Shown here one piece after another: positions 27,096-38,082 of a DNA stretch of 64,000 nucleotides. The stretch's first letter is position 1. Every line of letters begins with the position of its first letter. The position numbers and the translations under genes are program-made. Location of the stretch: assembly GCF_900635775.1 (NCBI RefSeq), contig NZ_LR134167.1, positions 2,166,477 through 2,230,476 of the forward strand, in the 5' to 3' direction. Origin of the DNA: Avibacterium volantium (GTDB lineage Bacteria > Pseudomonadota > Gammaproteobacteria > Enterobacterales > Pasteurellaceae). The notes beneath the pieces were generated by a model. That model was not told the DNA's origin, ran no database searches, and saw only the letters and a list, made by a program, of their open reading frames with translations.

Positions 27096-27407
27096 ATGAT
27101 TTCATCTAAAAGCACACAGCATTTTTGGTCGCAATTACTACTCAGTATGATTGCGATCTTTGCCTTGCCTAATGCGCAAGGCGTGGAAAATGCTGGGCTT
27201 GCCTGTGAAAACTATTCGCGCGAACAGCGCCAAATGCAACAGCTTGCTTGTCATCAGCGAGTTGCTCACAAACAAATTATTCAACAGCAACAAAAACCAA
27301 GCAAAAAAAGTTTTGTTGCGCCGAAAATTCTCACTAAAAAAGCACCGCACTTTGTTTTTCCTGTACTCAGTGCCGCCACGCCGATCCGTGCAGGCCCTAC
27401 GGCTTAA
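27096..27407 (+). CDS. secM: SecM-type secretion monitor with C-terminal arrest peptide
   Basis: 103 residues: an export signal (hydrophobic core WSQLLLSMIAIFALP, about 11-25, ending NAQG), a Gln/Lys-rich middle, and the C-terminal segment FVFPVLSAATPIRAGPTA. It ends in IRAGP, the core of the E. coli SecM ribosome-arrest peptide. It lies directly upstream of secA, as secM does. E. coli SecM is longer (170 aa) and has 12 residues between its F-x-x-P-V and IRAGP elements arranged slightly differently. Expected role: translation stalls when Sec export is slow, which raises SecA synthesis. Confidence 0.88.
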   Translation: MISSKSTQHFWSQLLLSMIAIFALPNAQGVENAGLACENYSREQRQMQQLACHQRVAHKQIIQQQQKPSKKSFVAPKILTKKAPHFVFPVLSAATPIRAGPTA

Positions 27408-27437
27408 CCTTTCTTTCTAGTAAATACCTTTTAACTG

Positions 27438-27457
27438 ATTTCAGCAACCGCTGAAAT
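27438..27457 (+). promoter_or_regulatory. Hairpin in the secM-secA intergenic region
   Basis: Perfect 8-bp stem ATTTCAGC (27438-27445) / GCTGAAAT (27450-27457) with an AACC loop, 35 bases before the secA start. It lacks a T tract, so it is not a terminator. In E. coli an intergenic helix hides the secA ribosome site until SecM stalls; this may be the counterpart. Confidence 0.5.
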
Positions 27458-27492
27458 TGAATTTAACCTATTGATATAAAAGAAATAAAATT

Positions 27493-30210
27493 ATGTTTAG
27501 AACTATTTTTACAAAAATTTTTGGTAGCCGTAATGATCGCATTCTGCGCCGTTTGAATAAACAAGTGATCAAAATTAACAAAATGGAGCCGGAGTTTGAA
27601 GCCTTAAGCGATGAACAGTTGCAAGGCAAAACAGCAGAATTTCGTGAGCGCTTAAAAAATGGTGAAAGCCTACAAAGCTTATTGCCAGAAGCCTTTGCCA
27701 CCGTGCGTGAAGCGAGTAAACGTGTACTAGGTATGCGCCATTTTGATGTGCAGCTCATTGGCGGTATGGTGCTGAATAATCGTTGCATCGCAGAAATGCG
27801 CACAGGGGAAGGGAAAACCCTTACCGCAACCTTGCCTTGCTATCTTAATGCTTTAACAGGAAAAGGCGTTCACGTTGTTACGGTGAATGATTACCTTGCG
27901 CGCCGCGATGCGGAAACTAACCGCCCATTATTTGAATTTTTAGGGATGACCGTTGGGGTAAACGTGCCGGGCTTGCCAGCAGAAGAAAAACGTGCTGCCT
28001 ATGCTGCGGATATTACCTATGCCACTAACAGTGAATTAGGTTTTGATTATTTGCGTGATAATTTAGCTCATTCAGCACAAGATCGCTTCCAAAAAGAGCT
28101 TTATTACGCTTTGGTTGATGAAGTGGATTCTATTTTGATTGACGAAGCGCGTACACCGTTGATCATTTCAGGGCCTGCGGAAGACAGTTCAGAACTTTAT
28201 ATTGCCATTGATAAATTGATTCCTCATTTAATCAAACAAGATAAAGAAGACACCGAAGAATACCAAGGTGATGGTGATTACACCTTGGATCTGAAAAGCA
28301 AACAGGCGTATCTCACAGAACGTGGGCAAGAAAAAATCGAGCAATGGCTGATTGATCAAGGCCTGATGCAAGAAACCGAATCTCTGTATTCCCCTGCTAA
28401 AGTCACGTTGTTACACCACGTTTATGCCGCATTGCGCGCCCATACATTGTTTGAACGTGATGTGGATTACATTGTAAAAGATGGCGAAATTATCATTGTT
28501 GATGAGCATACAGGACGCACAATGGCAGGTCGCCGTTGGTCAGAAGGTTTACACCAAGCTATTGAAGCAAAAGAAGGTGTGCCAATTCAAAATGAAAACC
28601 AAACGGTCGCTTCTATCACTTACCAAAACTATTTCCGTCTTTATGAAAAATTAGCCGGAATGACAGGGACAGCGGACACCGAAGCCTTTGAATTCCAACA
28701 AATTTATGGCTTGGAAACCATTGTGATCCCAACTAATCGCCCAATGATTCGCGATGATCGCACGGATTTAATGTTTGAAAATGAACAATACAAATTTGCT
28801 GCGATTATTGAAGAAATTAAGGATTGCATTGCGCGTAACCAACCCGTGCTGGTGGGAACGGCGTCTATCGAAAAATCAGAATTGCTATCTGATGCTTTAA
28901 CCAAAGCAGGCATTAAGCATAGCGTATTAAACGCAAAATTCCACGCCCAAGAAGCGGAAATTATTGCCAATGCAGGTTATCCTGGGGCAGTAACCATTGC
29001 CACCAATATGGCAGGACGTGGTACAGATATTGTGCTTGGTGGTAACTGGAAAGCTGAAGTGGCGAAATTGGATAACCCAACAGAAGCGCAAATTGAAGAA
29101 ATCAAAGCCAAATGGCAAGAACGCCACGATATTGTAAAACAAGCGGGTGGCTTGCATATTATCGGTACGGAACGCCACGAATCACGCCGTATTGATAACC
29201 AGCTGCGTGGACGTTCAGGCCGCCAAGGCGACCCAGGTTCATCACGTTTTTACTTATCCTTAGACGATGCGTTAATGCGTATTTACTTAAACGAAGGTAA
29301 GCTCAATATGATGCGCAAAGCCTTCAGCACACCAGGTGAAGCAATGGAATCGAAATTGCTCACGAAAGTGATCGCTTCTGCGCAAGCAAAAGTTGAAGCG
29401 CATAACTTTGACGGTCGTAAAAATCTATTAGAATTTGATGACGTTGCCAACGATCAACGCCACGCGATTTATCAACAACGTAATGAGCTGTTGGATAACG
29501 AAAACATCGCTGACACCATTGAAGTGATCCGCCAAGATGTCTTCAACAGCGTGATTGATCAATATATTCCACCAAATTCCTTAGAAGAAATGTGGGATAT
29601 TCCGGGGCTAGAACAGCGTTTAAGACAAGATTTCGCTTTAGACTTACCAATCAGCCAATGGTTGGAAGAAAATAATGCCTTGCACGAAGAAACCTTGCGC
29701 GAGCGTATTATTGACGCGGCAGTTGCGGAATATAAACGTAAAGAAGAACTGGTTGGTTCAGAGTCAATGCGTCATTTTGAAAAAGGTGTAATGCTGCAAA
29801 CCCTTGATGAACTTTGGAAAGAACATTTATCTGCAATGGATCACCTACGCCGTGGTATTCACTTGCGTGGCTATGCACAAAAAGATCCAAAACAAGAGTA
29901 TAAAAAAGAATCTTTCCAAATGTTCACGGATATGCTTGATTCCTTGAAATTGAGTGTGATTACCACCTTAAGCCGAGTTCAAATTCGTACTCAAGAAGAA
30001 ATTGAGCAAGCAGAAAGATTGCAGCAAGAAATGGCAGCGCGTGAGCAAGCAAAAATGCAATATAACACCGCTGATGATCAGCAAGCTCAAGGAGAGCAAA
30101 CGCCATTGCCACCATCAGATCGTAAGATTGGGCGTAATGAACCTTGCCCTTGCGGTTCTGGTAAGAAATACAAACATTGCCACGGCAATCGCGCGGCGAA
30201 ATATAGTTAA
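27493..30210 (+). CDS. secA: Preprotein translocase ATPase SecA
   Basis: Motor of the Sec export pathway. 905 residues (E. coli 901). Walker A in [11 protein letters not shown] near residue 100, [14 protein letters not shown] near 209, the second helicase half with [13 protein letters not shown] and [12 protein letters not shown]. The C-terminal zinc finger [14 protein letters not shown] binds SecB and lipids. No strong ribosome site precedes the ATG, consistent with control by upstream secM translation. Confidence 0.98.
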   Translation: MFRTIFTKIFGSRNDRILRRLNKQVIKINKMEPEFEALSDEQLQGKTAEFRERLKNGESLQSLLPEAFATVREASKRVLGMRHFDVQLIGGMVLNNRCIAEMRTGEGKTLTATLPCYLNALTGKGVHVVTVNDYLARRDAETNRPLFEFLGMTVGVNVPGLPAEEKRAAYAADITYATNSELGFDYLRDNLAHSAQDRFQKELYYALVDEVDSILIDEARTPLIISGPAEDSSELYIAIDKLIPHLIKQDKEDTEEYQGDGDYTLDLKSKQAYLTERGQEKIEQWLIDQGLMQETESLYSPAKVTLLHHVYAALRAHTLFERDVDYIVKDGEIIIVDEHTGRTMAGRRWSEGLHQAIEAKEGVPIQNENQTVASITYQNYFRLYEKLAGMTGTADTEAFEFQQIYGLETIVIPTNRPMIRDDRTDLMFENEQYKFAAIIEEIKDCIARNQPVLVGTASIEKSELLSDALTKAGIKHSVLNAKFHAQEAEIIANAGYPGAVTIATNMAGRGTDIVLGGNWKAEVAKLDNPTEAQIEEIKAKWQERHDIVKQAGGLHIIGTERHESRRIDNQLRGRSGRQGDPGSSRFYLSLDDALMRIYLNEGKLNMMRKAFSTPGEAMESKLLTKVIASAQAKVEAHNFDGRKNLLEFDDVANDQRHAIYQQRNELLDNENIADTIEVIRQDVFNSVIDQYIPPNSLEEMWDIPGLEQRLRQDFALDLPISQWLEENNALHEETLRERIIDAAVAEYKRKEELVGSESMRHFEKGVMLQTLDELWKEHLSAMDHLRRGIHLRGYAQKDPKQEYKKESFQMFTDMLDSLKLSVITTLSRVQIRTQEEIEQAERLQQEMAAREQAKMQYNTADDQQAQGEQTPLPPSDRKIGRNEPCPCGSGKKYKHCHGNRAAKYS

Positions 30211-30222
30211 TCCATAAAATAT

Positions 30223-30263
30223 AAAGTGCGGTGAAAAATTTTTGATTTTTTTACCGCACTTTT
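30223..30263 (+). terminator. secA-mutT intergenic stem-loop (inverted uptake signals)
   Basis: AAAGTGCGGT (30223-30232) pairs with ACCGCACTTT (30253-30262), and the A/T-rich insides also pair. Only 16 bases before mutT, so it may attenuate rather than end transcription. Confidence 0.7.
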
Positions 30264-30278
30264 GATTAAGGAGAAAAA

Positions 30279-30680
30279 ATGGCGAAACCCATTATCCAAG
30301 TAGCAGCAGGTATTATTCGTAATGAATTTGGGCAGATTTATCTCACTCAACGCCTTGAGGGACAAGATTTTGCTCAAGCCCTAGAATTCCCCGGTGGAAA
30401 AGTTGATAAAGGTGAAACACCCGAACAAGCTCTTGCTAGAGAGCTAGAAGAAGAAATTGGTATTCATATTCTCAACGCCAGCTTATTTGAGCGTTTTACC
30501 TTTGAATATCCGTCCAAGATCATTCAATTTTCTTTTTACCTTGTAGAACAATGGGTGGGTGAACCCTTTGGACGAGAAGGGCAAGAGGGAATGTGGATTG
30601 CGCAATCTGAACTTGATGCCAGCCAATTTCCCCCAGCGAACAGCAAACTTATTCAACGCTTATTGGCTGAAAATGCATAA
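30279..30680 (+). CDS. mutT: 8-oxo-dGTP diphosphatase MutT
   Basis: Sanitises oxidised GTP precursors. 133 residues, with the Nudix box GGKVDKGETPEQALARELEE plus EIGI at about 37-60. Position right after secA matches the secM-secA-mutT order of E. coli. Ribosome site AAGGAG. Confidence 0.95.
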   Translation: MAKPIIQVAAGIIRNEFGQIYLTQRLEGQDFAQALEFPGGKVDKGETPEQALARELEEEIGIHILNASLFERFTFEYPSKIIQFSFYLVEQWVGEPFGREGQEGMWIAQSELDASQFPPANSKLIQRLLAENA

Positions 30681-30692
30681 TTTATCGATAAC

Positions 30693-30727
30693 AAAAAAAG
30701 CATTATGTGGACAACATAATGCTTTTT
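30693..30727 (+). terminator. Bidirectional terminator between mutT and the small basic gene
   Basis: Stem GCATTATGT (30700-30708) / ACATAATGC (30714-30722), extended by the flanking A run and T run. A-tract before and T-tract after make it work in both directions. Confidence 0.9.
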
Positions 30728-30738
30728 CATTTCACTCC

Positions 30739-30897
30739 TTAACAACAAATATCCTGAACCACAAATTGCAATGAATGGCGTTCGTGTAAGCGGAATTTTC
30801 GCTGTTTCAAACGTTTTAATCTTAAAGCTCGCACTTGCGATAAACGGAAGAGTTTAGTGTTGTTTTTCTTCAAAAATGTTTTTCTTTTTACTGCCAT
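30739..30897 (-). CDS. 52-residue highly basic small protein, unknown function
   Basis: A leftward frame from the ATG at 30895-30897 to TAA at 30739-30741, below the usual length cut-off. It begins MAVKRKTFLKKNNTKLFRLS and ends VVQDICC. About 18 of 52 residues are Lys or Arg, with almost no acidic residues. A strong ribosome site (AGAGGA, 5 bases before ATG) and a terminator 12 bases after the stop support a real gene. The composition suggests nucleic-acid or ribosome binding. I do not recognise the family; the N-terminus is only loosely L32/L35-like. Confidence 0.6.
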   Translation of the reverse strand: MAVKRKTFLKKNNTKLFRLSQVRALRLKRLKQRKFRLHERHSLQFVVQDICC

Positions 30898-30948
30898 AAT
30901 ATCCTCTATTTTCTATCAAAATTCACAGCCTAAGGGAAACGCCCTAAA

Positions 30949-32361
30949 TTATTTGCTGCGTTGTGGTAAAGGTTTGTTTTGTTCTTCTTGGTTTTGCTGT
31001 ACGCGGTGATAATTCACAATGCTGTTCATATATCGGCGAATATTTTCCACATATTGGAACGCTTCATAACCTCGTGCATAACCATATTTTAAATTTGTGT
31101 AGTAACGTTTTTCTGCCAGTAAAGGAAGATTTTTCTTCACATCAAGCCAGTTATCAGGATCACCGCCAAGGCTTTTCGTTAAACGGCGCACATCAAGTAA
31201 ATGCCCTAGCCCCATATTATAAGCACATAAGGCAAACCAAATGCGATCTTCTTGGCGAATGGTATTTGGCATTTGCGCAAGTAATAAATGCAAATATTCC
31301 GCCCCCGCTTTAATGCTTTGCTCCGCATCTAAGCGATTGTTGATTTTCATTCGCTCCGCTGTCGCCTTAGTAAGCATCATCATTCCGCGCACCCCTGTTG
31401 GCGAAGTGGCTTCTGGGTTCCAATGTGATTCTTGATAAGCAATAGCAGCTAACAAGCGCCAATCTAAATCTCCTTTGTACTTATCAAAAAGAGCGGCATA
31501 TTTCGGTAAAATTGTTTCTATCGCGTTTAAATAAGAACGAGTGTCCACATAATCAAACTGTGCAAGATGATTAAAATATTTTTCTTCAATGCGTGCAATA
31601 AGCCCTGTTTCAATGGCATTATTCATAAAATCAAGCAAGGCGGCTTGCAGCTCGTTATAAGTGTTATTCGCCAGATACCAATGAATGGTTGCTTCATCAG
31701 TAACATCAAAGGCAACTGCAAGCTGTGGCTTAATTTGTTGGGTAATGGAAATATCTATTGAGTTAGCAATGGTGTAATCAATTTTACTTTCCGCAACTTG
31801 CAGCAATAATTCTTCTTGGCTTTGATCCACTGTCGTCCATTGCAAATCAGGATATTGCTCTTTAAAACGATTAAGCAATACATTAAGCTCCGAACCTTTC
31901 GCCACCACTAAGCGACCATTTAATCTTGCTAGCGAATTCGGGCGATTTTCTCCTTTACGGTAAACCAGTTGCCACGAGGCAGAAGAATACGCCGGCCCAA
32001 GCTGAAACTGTTCTAATTTTTCAGGCTGATAAAGCAAATTCGCTGCGGCTAAATCAATTTGATGAGTGGATAACGCAGAAAACAGTGCTTGAACGCTATC
32101 CATTGGGCGAATATCCAATTCTACATTCAAATAATCGGCAAAGGCTTTCGTCAGTTCATATTCAAACCCCGTTGCGCCCTCCGAACCAATGAAATAAGAA
32201 ATAGGATTATTCAGTGTGCCAACAATCAGTTTGCCTTTGGTTTGCACCATTGCATAAGGGTTATCTTCCGATTGCATTATGCGCTGCCACGGGAACACCA
32301 TATCAATGGCCCATAATAATAAGGCAACGGCACTCACTATGCGTAAAAATAAACCTTTCAA
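30949..32361 (-). CDS. mltF: Membrane-bound lytic murein transglycosylase F
   Basis: 470 residues: N-terminal hydrophobic export/anchor segment (about 5-22), then an SBP_bac_3-like domain (about 40-265; [14 protein letters not shown]), then an SLT transglycosylase domain (about 280-450). The catalytic Glu is in [16 protein letters not shown], with GVRGMMMLT and CAYNMG motifs. It cleaves peptidoglycan glycan strands with anhydro-muropeptide formation. Family length 480-518; no lipobox. Confidence 0.92.
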   Translation of the reverse strand: MKGLFLRIVSAVALLLWAIDMVFPWQRIMQSEDNPYAMVQTKGKLIVGTLNNPISYFIGSEGATGFEYELTKAFADYLNVELDIRPMDSVQALFSALSTHQIDLAAANLLYQPEKLEQFQLGPAYSSASWQLVYRKGENRPNSLARLNGRLVVAKGSELNVLLNRFKEQYPDLQWTTVDQSQEELLLQVAESKIDYTIANSIDISITQQIKPQLAVAFDVTDEATIHWYLANNTYNELQAALLDFMNNAIETGLIARIEEKYFNHLAQFDYVDTRSYLNAIETILPKYAALFDKYKGDLDWRLLAAIAYQESHWNPEATSPTGVRGMMMLTKATAERMKINNRLDAEQSIKAGAEYLHLLLAQMPNTIRQEDRIWFALCAYNMGLGHLLDVRRLTKSLGGDPDNWLDVKKNLPLLAEKRYYTNLKYGYARGYEAFQYVENIRRYMNSIVNYHRVQQNQEEQNKPLPQRSK

Positions 32362-32410
32362 TCTCGCTCTACTCTATCATCACAACACATTTTATGTGTT
32401 TGGTTAAATT

Positions 32411-32451
32411 TAAAAGTGCGGTAAAAAATCATTAAATTTTGTACCGCACTT
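32411..32451 (-). terminator. gmhA terminator (inverted uptake signals)
   Basis: AAGTGCGGTA (32414-32423) pairs with TACCGCACTT (32442-32451), and the inner AAAAAT/ATTTT also pairs. It lies 21 bases beyond the gmhA stop on the minus strand. Confidence 0.65.
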
Positions 32452-32472
32452 ATCAAATTAAATGAAAATAAA

Positions 32473-33099
<627 letters not shown>

Positions 33100-33143
33100 T
33101 TAATCTATCACGATTTTGCCATTAATTCATTATATTTCCGTGC

Positions 33144-36100
33144 CTAGGGTTGTAACGCTTGAAGCAATTCTGTAACAAAATCCAACCGCACTTTGTTATC
33201 GGTTAAATCACGCTGAAATCTAAATTTCGTTGGGCCGTCAAAGCGATACACCGCAGGGGATTGCTGAATAAGCTGCAAGAATTTTGTTGGATCAAGGCTC
33301 GCTTGAGGGGAAAACTCAATAAAGCCACCTTGTGCTGTCGCTTCAATACGAATGATCTGCAATGGCTTGGCTTGCAAACGCAGTTGGGCAATTTGTAATA
33401 AATTTTTGGCTGGCTGTGGCAATAGCCCGAAGCGGTCGATAAGCTCCACTTTTAATTCATCAAGCTCTTGTGTATTTTCTGCCCCTGCAATGCGTTTATA
33501 AAAACCAAGACGCATATTCACATCGCCTAGGTAGTCATCTGGCAATAAGGCTGGAATACGCAAATCAATTTCAACTTGGCGTTGGGTGAGTTCATCAAGA
33601 GAAGGTTCACGCCCATCTTTCAGCGCATTCACCGCACTTTCTAGCAGATCCATATATAACGAAAAACCAATACTTTCAATTTGTCCGCTTTGTTCATCAC
33701 CCAACAATTCACCCGCTCCGCGAATTTCTAAATCTTGCGTTGCCAACATAAAGCCTGCCCCAAGATTATCCAAACTTTCCAAGGCTTCAAGGCGTTTTAA
33801 CGCATCTTTTGTCATTGCTTTTGGCGGTGGCGTGAGCAAATAGGCATAGGCTTGATGATGCGAACGCCCCACTCGCCCACGCAGTTGGTGTAATTGCGCT
33901 AAACCAAAGCGATCCGCGCGTTCAATGATGATGGTGTTCGCCGTTGGAACATCAATCCCTGTTTCAATAATAGTGGAACAAACTAGCACGTTATAGCGCT
34001 GATGATAAAAATCAGACATCACACGTTCTAGCTCACGCTCTCGCATTTGCCCGTGTCCAATCACAATGCGCGCTTCTGGTACAAGTGCGGCAAGATTTTC
34101 GGCACAATTTTCAATGCTCGCCACATCATTATGCAAATAATAAACTTGCCCACCACGCAGAATTTCACGCAAAATTGCTTCACGAATAATTAAATCATCA
34201 GCCTGTCGCACAAAGGTTTTAATCGTTAAACGGCGTGCAGGTGGTGTAGAGATAATAGAAAGATCACGAATACCATTCATCGCCATATTTAAGGTGCGTG
34301 GAATTGGCGTTGCCGTAAGGGTGAGAATATCCACATTGGCACGCAGTTGCTTGATTTTTTCTTTTTGACGCACGCCGAAACGGTGTTCTTCATCAATAAT
34401 CAGCAAGCCGAGATCCTTAAATTTCACTTCTGGCTGAATCAGTTTGTGCGTGCCGATTAGAATATCAATCTTGCCTTCCGCTAAATCAGCAAGCAGAGCT
34501 TTTTGCTCTTTCGCCGTTTTAAAGCGTGAAAGCACTTCCACATTCACTGGCAAGTTGGCAAAGCGATCTTTAAAATTTTCATAATGTTGCTGAGCAAGAA
34601 GCGTGGTCGGCACAAGCACCGCCACTTGTTTATGGTTCATCACTGCCAAAAATGCGGCACGCATTGCCACTTCTGTTTTACCAAATCCCACATCACCACA
34701 AACTAAACGATCCATCGCTTTCGGCTGCGTCATATCAGAAATTACCGCATTAATCGCCGTCATTTGATCCAAGGTTTCTTCAAAAGGGAAAGTGGCTGAA
34801 AACTGCATAAACTCATCGCGATCATAATGAAAGGCAAAGCCTTTTTGCGCTTCGCGGCGCGCGTACACATCAAGCAATTCAGCTGCCACATCACGAATTT
34901 TCTCCGCTGCTTTCTGGCGACTTTTCGCCCAAGCATCACTGCCTAATTTATGCAATGGCGCGGTTTCTTCCGAGCCGCCTACATAACGGCTAATCAAATG
35001 CAGTGAGGTTACCGGCACATAAAGTTTGGAATCATTAGCATATTGCAGTAGCAAAAATTCCGATTTTATTCCCGCATTTTCTAGCGTAACCAAGCCTGCA
35101 TAACGCCCTACCCCGTGATCTAAATGCACCACAGGCTGACCAATTTTAAGCTCCGCTAAATGACGAATTAAGGTATCAGGGTTAACCGATTTTTGTCGAT
35201 CTCGGCTGCGCTGTTGCACACGCTCGCCGAGCAATTCCGTTTCCGTAATCAACGCAAGAGAAGCCTTGCCTTTATCCACAATAAAACCACGATCTTGGCT
35301 ACAAATCAGCAAACTTTGCTTTTCTTGCAAGTCTGAAAGATGCGCAATTTGTTTTGGTCTTAATTTCAGCGGACTGAGCAAATCAAGCAAGGTTTCGCGC
35401 CGCCCTTCTGTTTCCACACAAAAGACAATATCACCATTAAACTGCGTCATAAATTGTTGCAAAGGTAAGAGCGGTTCTTTTTGTTGCAATTTTAGGCTTA
35501 AATCAGGCAAGGCTTGCACAGGCAAGTTTTGCTGACGCACAGAAGCACGCGCCACTTTCTCCGTTTTCAGGGTGATTTTTGGAAAATGTTTGAGCTGATG
35601 ATTAATTTGGTCAATGGGCAACCAAAGCTGATCTGGCGGTAATAAAGGGCGCATTGGGTCAACACGGCGGCTTTCATAACGCTGTTCACAATCTTGATAA
35701 AAACGCTCACCTTGTTGCTGGTTACTCTCAAAATCTACAAATAGCGTTTGTTCAGGCAAATAATCAAATAAGGTGGCCATTTTCTCAAAAAACAATGGCT
35801 GCCAATACTCAATCCCTGCTGCCAGAGTGCCTTTGCTAACCTGTTGATAAATATGCTCAGGATCACGGCGAATCTCACCAAAGGTATCACGAAATTTCGC
35901 GCGGAAAAATTCAATGCCTTTGCTATCGGTAGGGAACTCTTGCGCAGGCAATAAACGAATTGAAGGAATTTCTTCTAATGTGCGCTGCGTATCCACATCA
36001 AACGTGCGAATGCTATCAATCTCATCATCAAAAAAATCTAAACGAAAAGGCACCGCACTTCCCATTGGAAACAGATCGAGCAACGCCCCACGCAACGCAT

Positions 36101-36581
36101 ATTCGCCGTGTTCCAGCACCTGTTCCACCGCACGATAACCCGCATTTTCTAACTTCAAACGGAAATCATTAATCACAATGCGATCGCCTTTTTTAATCAA
36201 CAACACATTGTGCTGCAAATACTCAGGCGGACAAATTTTTTGCATTAAGGTGCTGATCGGCAAAATGAAAATGCCGTTTTTGGCATTTTGCAAATGGAAT
36301 AACGCACTAAGCCGTGAAGAAATAATGTCTTGATGCGGCGAAAAGCTGTCATAAGGCAAGGTTTCCCAATCAGGAAAAAAGGTAACAGGCTGCGAAACGA
36401 ATTCCGCCAAAACTTTCGATAAACGCACCGCACTTCGCGTATCTGGCGTTACAACTACGGTAAGCCCTTGGTGGCTTTGGGCAATTTCTGCAAGGGCTAA
36501 GGTATCGCTACCTGCAATAACATTGGCTAAAATTTTGTGATCATTGGCTTGCGTTGGGATATTCAAATCAAAATACATCAT
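33144..36581 (-). CDS. mfd: Transcription-repair coupling factor
   Basis: Removes RNA polymerase stalled at DNA lesions and recruits UvrA. 1145 residues (E. coli 1148). N-terminal UvrB-like module; RNA-polymerase-interacting CarD-like region near 480-540 (GQPVVHLDHGVGRY). The RecG-like translocase has Walker A GDVGFGKTE and IIDEEHRFG, then the TRCF C-terminal domain. Start is one of two adjacent ATGs. Confidence 0.97.
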   Translation of the reverse strand: MMYFDLNIPTQANDHKILANVIAGSDTLALAEIAQSHQGLTVVVTPDTRSAVRLSKVLAEFVSQPVTFFPDWETLPYDSFSPHQDIISSRLSALFHLQNAKNGIFILPISTLMQKICPPEYLQHNVLLIKKGDRIVINDFRLKLENAGYRAVEQVLEHGEYALRGALLDLFPMGSAVPFRLDFFDDEIDSIRTFDVDTQRTLEEIPSIRLLPAQEFPTDSKGIEFFRAKFRDTFGEIRRDPEHIYQQVSKGTLAAGIEYWQPLFFEKMATLFDYLPEQTLFVDFESNQQQGERFYQDCEQRYESRRVDPMRPLLPPDQLWLPIDQINHQLKHFPKITLKTEKVARASVRQQNLPVQALPDLSLKLQQKEPLLPLQQFMTQFNGDIVFCVETEGRRETLLDLLSPLKLRPKQIAHLSDLQEKQSLLICSQDRGFIVDKGKASLALITETELLGERVQQRSRDRQKSVNPDTLIRHLAELKIGQPVVHLDHGVGRYAGLVTLENAGIKSEFLLLQYANDSKLYVPVTSLHLISRYVGGSEETAPLHKLGSDAWAKSRQKAAEKIRDVAAELLDVYARREAQKGFAFHYDRDEFMQFSATFPFEETLDQMTAINAVISDMTQPKAMDRLVCGDVGFGKTEVAMRAAFLAVMNHKQVAVLVPTTLLAQQHYENFKDRFANLPVNVEVLSRFKTAKEQKALLADLAEGKIDILIGTHKLIQPEVKFKDLGLLIIDEEHRFGVRQKEKIKQLRANVDILTLTATPIPRTLNMAMNGIRDLSIISTPPARRLTIKTFVRQADDLIIREAILREILRGGQVYYLHNDVASIENCAENLAALVPEARIVIGHGQMRERELERVMSDFYHQRYNVLVCSTIIETGIDVPTANTIIIERADRFGLAQLHQLRGRVGRSHHQAYAYLLTPPPKAMTKDALKRLEALESLDNLGAGFMLATQDLEIRGAGELLGDEQSGQIESIGFSLYMDLLESAVNALKDGREPSLDELTQRQVEIDLRIPALLPDDYLGDVNMRLGFYKRIAGAENTQELDELKVELIDRFGLLPQPAKNLLQIAQLRLQAKPLQIIRIEATAQGGFIEFSPQASLDPTKFLQLIQQSPAVYRFDGPTKFRFQRDLTDNKVRLDFVTELLQALQP

Positions 36582-36765
36582 AAGGCTAAGTGCGGTGCTT
36601 TTTTCATCTATTTTTACGGATTAAAATTGTGCCTAGTTTAGCGGAAATCCCCAAACTTGCAAAGGAAAACACTGTTTTTTTACACAGTATCAAAACTCAA
36701 ATAATCCACCGCTCACTTTGACTGCCCCTATTTTAACCAGTTAAGCACCGAAGGCGGAAAAACGC

Positions 36766-36794
36766 TTGACGAAAGCCGATGAAATCTTTATATT
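36766..36794 (+). promoter_or_regulatory. tRNA-Ser promoter
   Basis: TTGACG (36766-36771), exactly 17 bases, TATATT (36789-36794). It ends 18 bases before the tRNA. Strong sigma-70 match, as usual for stable RNA genes. Confidence 0.8.
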
Positions 36795-36812
36795 CAGCCA
36801 CTACTTCCCGAT

Positions 36813-36902
36813 GGTGAGATGTCCGAGTGGTTGAAGGAGCACGCCTGGAAAGCGTGTATGTGCGAAAGTGCATCGGGGGTTCGAATCCCCCTCTCACCGC
36901 CA
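36813..36902 (+). tRNA. tRNA-Ser (anticodon GGA)
   Basis: 90 bases including an encoded CCA. Acceptor arms GGTGAGA and TCTCACC pair; the anticodon loop CTGGAAA gives GGA (reads UCC/UCU). A long variable arm (TGTGCGAAAGTGCA region) marks a class II tRNA, and GGTTCGAATCC is the T loop. Nearly the same sequence as E. coli tRNA-Ser(GGA). Confidence 0.97.
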
Positions 36903-36955
36903 TTCTATACTTTAAAATTCCCTTTTCTTTTCAATAAGTAAACGTATTTTTATCG

Positions 36956-36986
36956 TAAAAAAGGATTTATTCCTTAAAATAAATCC
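36956..36986 (-). terminator. cysK terminator
   Basis: GGATTTAT (36963-36970) pairs with ATAAATCC (36979-36986); on the minus strand T6 (complement of 36957-36962) follows. 26 bases beyond the cysK stop. Confidence 0.75.
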
Positions 36987-37012
36987 CTTAAACCATTTGT
37001 AGTCAATAATGA

Positions 37013-37963
37013 TTAACCTTCAATTCCCTCAAACAATGCGGTGCTTAAATAGCGCTCTGCAGCGGAAGGGAGAATGGCGACAATCAGTTTATCGGCAAAT
37101 TCGGGTAATTTGGCAAGGCGGTCAGCCGCTGCTACTGCGGCACCTGATGAAATGCCGGCTAGAATCCCTTCTTCCGCCATTAGACGGCGCGCGGTAGCAA
37201 TGGCGGTTTCGCTATCCACACGTTCTACGCGATCGATTAAGGAAAGATCGAGATTTTTTGGGATAAATCCTGCGCCGATACCTTGAATTTTATGCGGGCC
37301 GGGTTTCACTTCTTCGCCATTTAAGGTTTGTGTGATCACTGGGCTTTCTTCAGGCTCAACGGCAACGGAAAGAATTTGTTTGCCTTGATCAAGTTTGATG
37401 GCTCGTGAAATTCCTGTGATTGTGCCGCCTGTACCCACGCCAGCGACCAACACATCAATTTTGCCGTCCGTATCATTCCAAATTTCCACGCCCGTGGTTT
37501 GGCGGTGAATCTCTGGGTTGGCAGGATTTTCAAATTGTTTCAGCATTACATAACGGTTTGGATCGCTTGCCACAATTTCTTCCGCTTTTGCAATGGCGCC
37601 TTTCATTCCTTTCGCCCCTTCGGTTAGCACAAGATTAACGCCCAAGCCTCTTAATAAGCGTTTGCGCTCAGAACTCATTGTTTCTGGCATTGTGAGCGTT
37701 AATTTATAACCGCGAGCGGCCGCCACATAGGCTAAGGCGATCCCTGTGTTACCGCTAGTGGCATCAACAATTTCTTTCTCTTTGGTGAGAATACCGTCTT
37801 TTTCCGCTTGCCAGATCATATTCGCACCAATGCGACATTTCACGCTAAAACTTGGGTTACGCCCTTCAATTTTCACTACAAGATTGCCATTATTGCCAAA
37901 ATGTTTTAGGCGGACTAAAGGTGTGCGTCCGATGGAATAAGAATTATCGCTATAAATTGTCAT
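37013..37963 (-). CDS. cysK: Cysteine synthase A
   Basis: PLP enzyme making cysteine from O-acetylserine and sulfide. 316 residues from ATG at 37963 ([19 protein letters not shown]), chosen because CAGGTG precedes it; the 16-codon extension upstream has no family sequence. PLP lysine in [14 protein letters not shown] (about 42), [10 protein letters not shown] and GTGGTITG are present. Confidence 0.96.
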   Translation of the reverse strand: MTIYSDNSYSIGRTPLVRLKHFGNNGNLVVKIEGRNPSFSVKCRIGANMIWQAEKDGILTKEKEIVDATSGNTGIALAYVAAARGYKLTLTMPETMSSERKRLLRGLGVNLVLTEGAKGMKGAIAKAEEIVASDPNRYVMLKQFENPANPEIHRQTTGVEIWNDTDGKIDVLVAGVGTGGTITGISRAIKLDQGKQILSVAVEPEESPVITQTLNGEEVKPGPHKIQGIGAGFIPKNLDLSLIDRVERVDSETAIATARRLMAEEGILAGISSGAAVAAADRLAKLPEFADKLIVAILPSAAERYLSTALFEGIEG

Positions 37964-38021
37964 TGTGTTCACCTGTTTAATTTGAATTAAAAGTGCGGTC
38001 ATTTTTAGCATAGTTTTTCAG

Positions 38022-38067
38022 CAATAAAAAATAGCCGTTTGCTATATTTTATAACCAACGGCTATTT
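38022..38067 (-). terminator. cysZ terminator
   Basis: AAATAGCCGTT (38029-38039) and AACGGCTATTT (38057-38067) form an 11-bp stem. On the minus strand a TTTTTATT run follows. 16 bases beyond the cysZ stop; placed before cysK, so the two genes are separate units. Confidence 0.85.
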
Positions 38068-38082
38068 AGGCTTTAATTTCAA

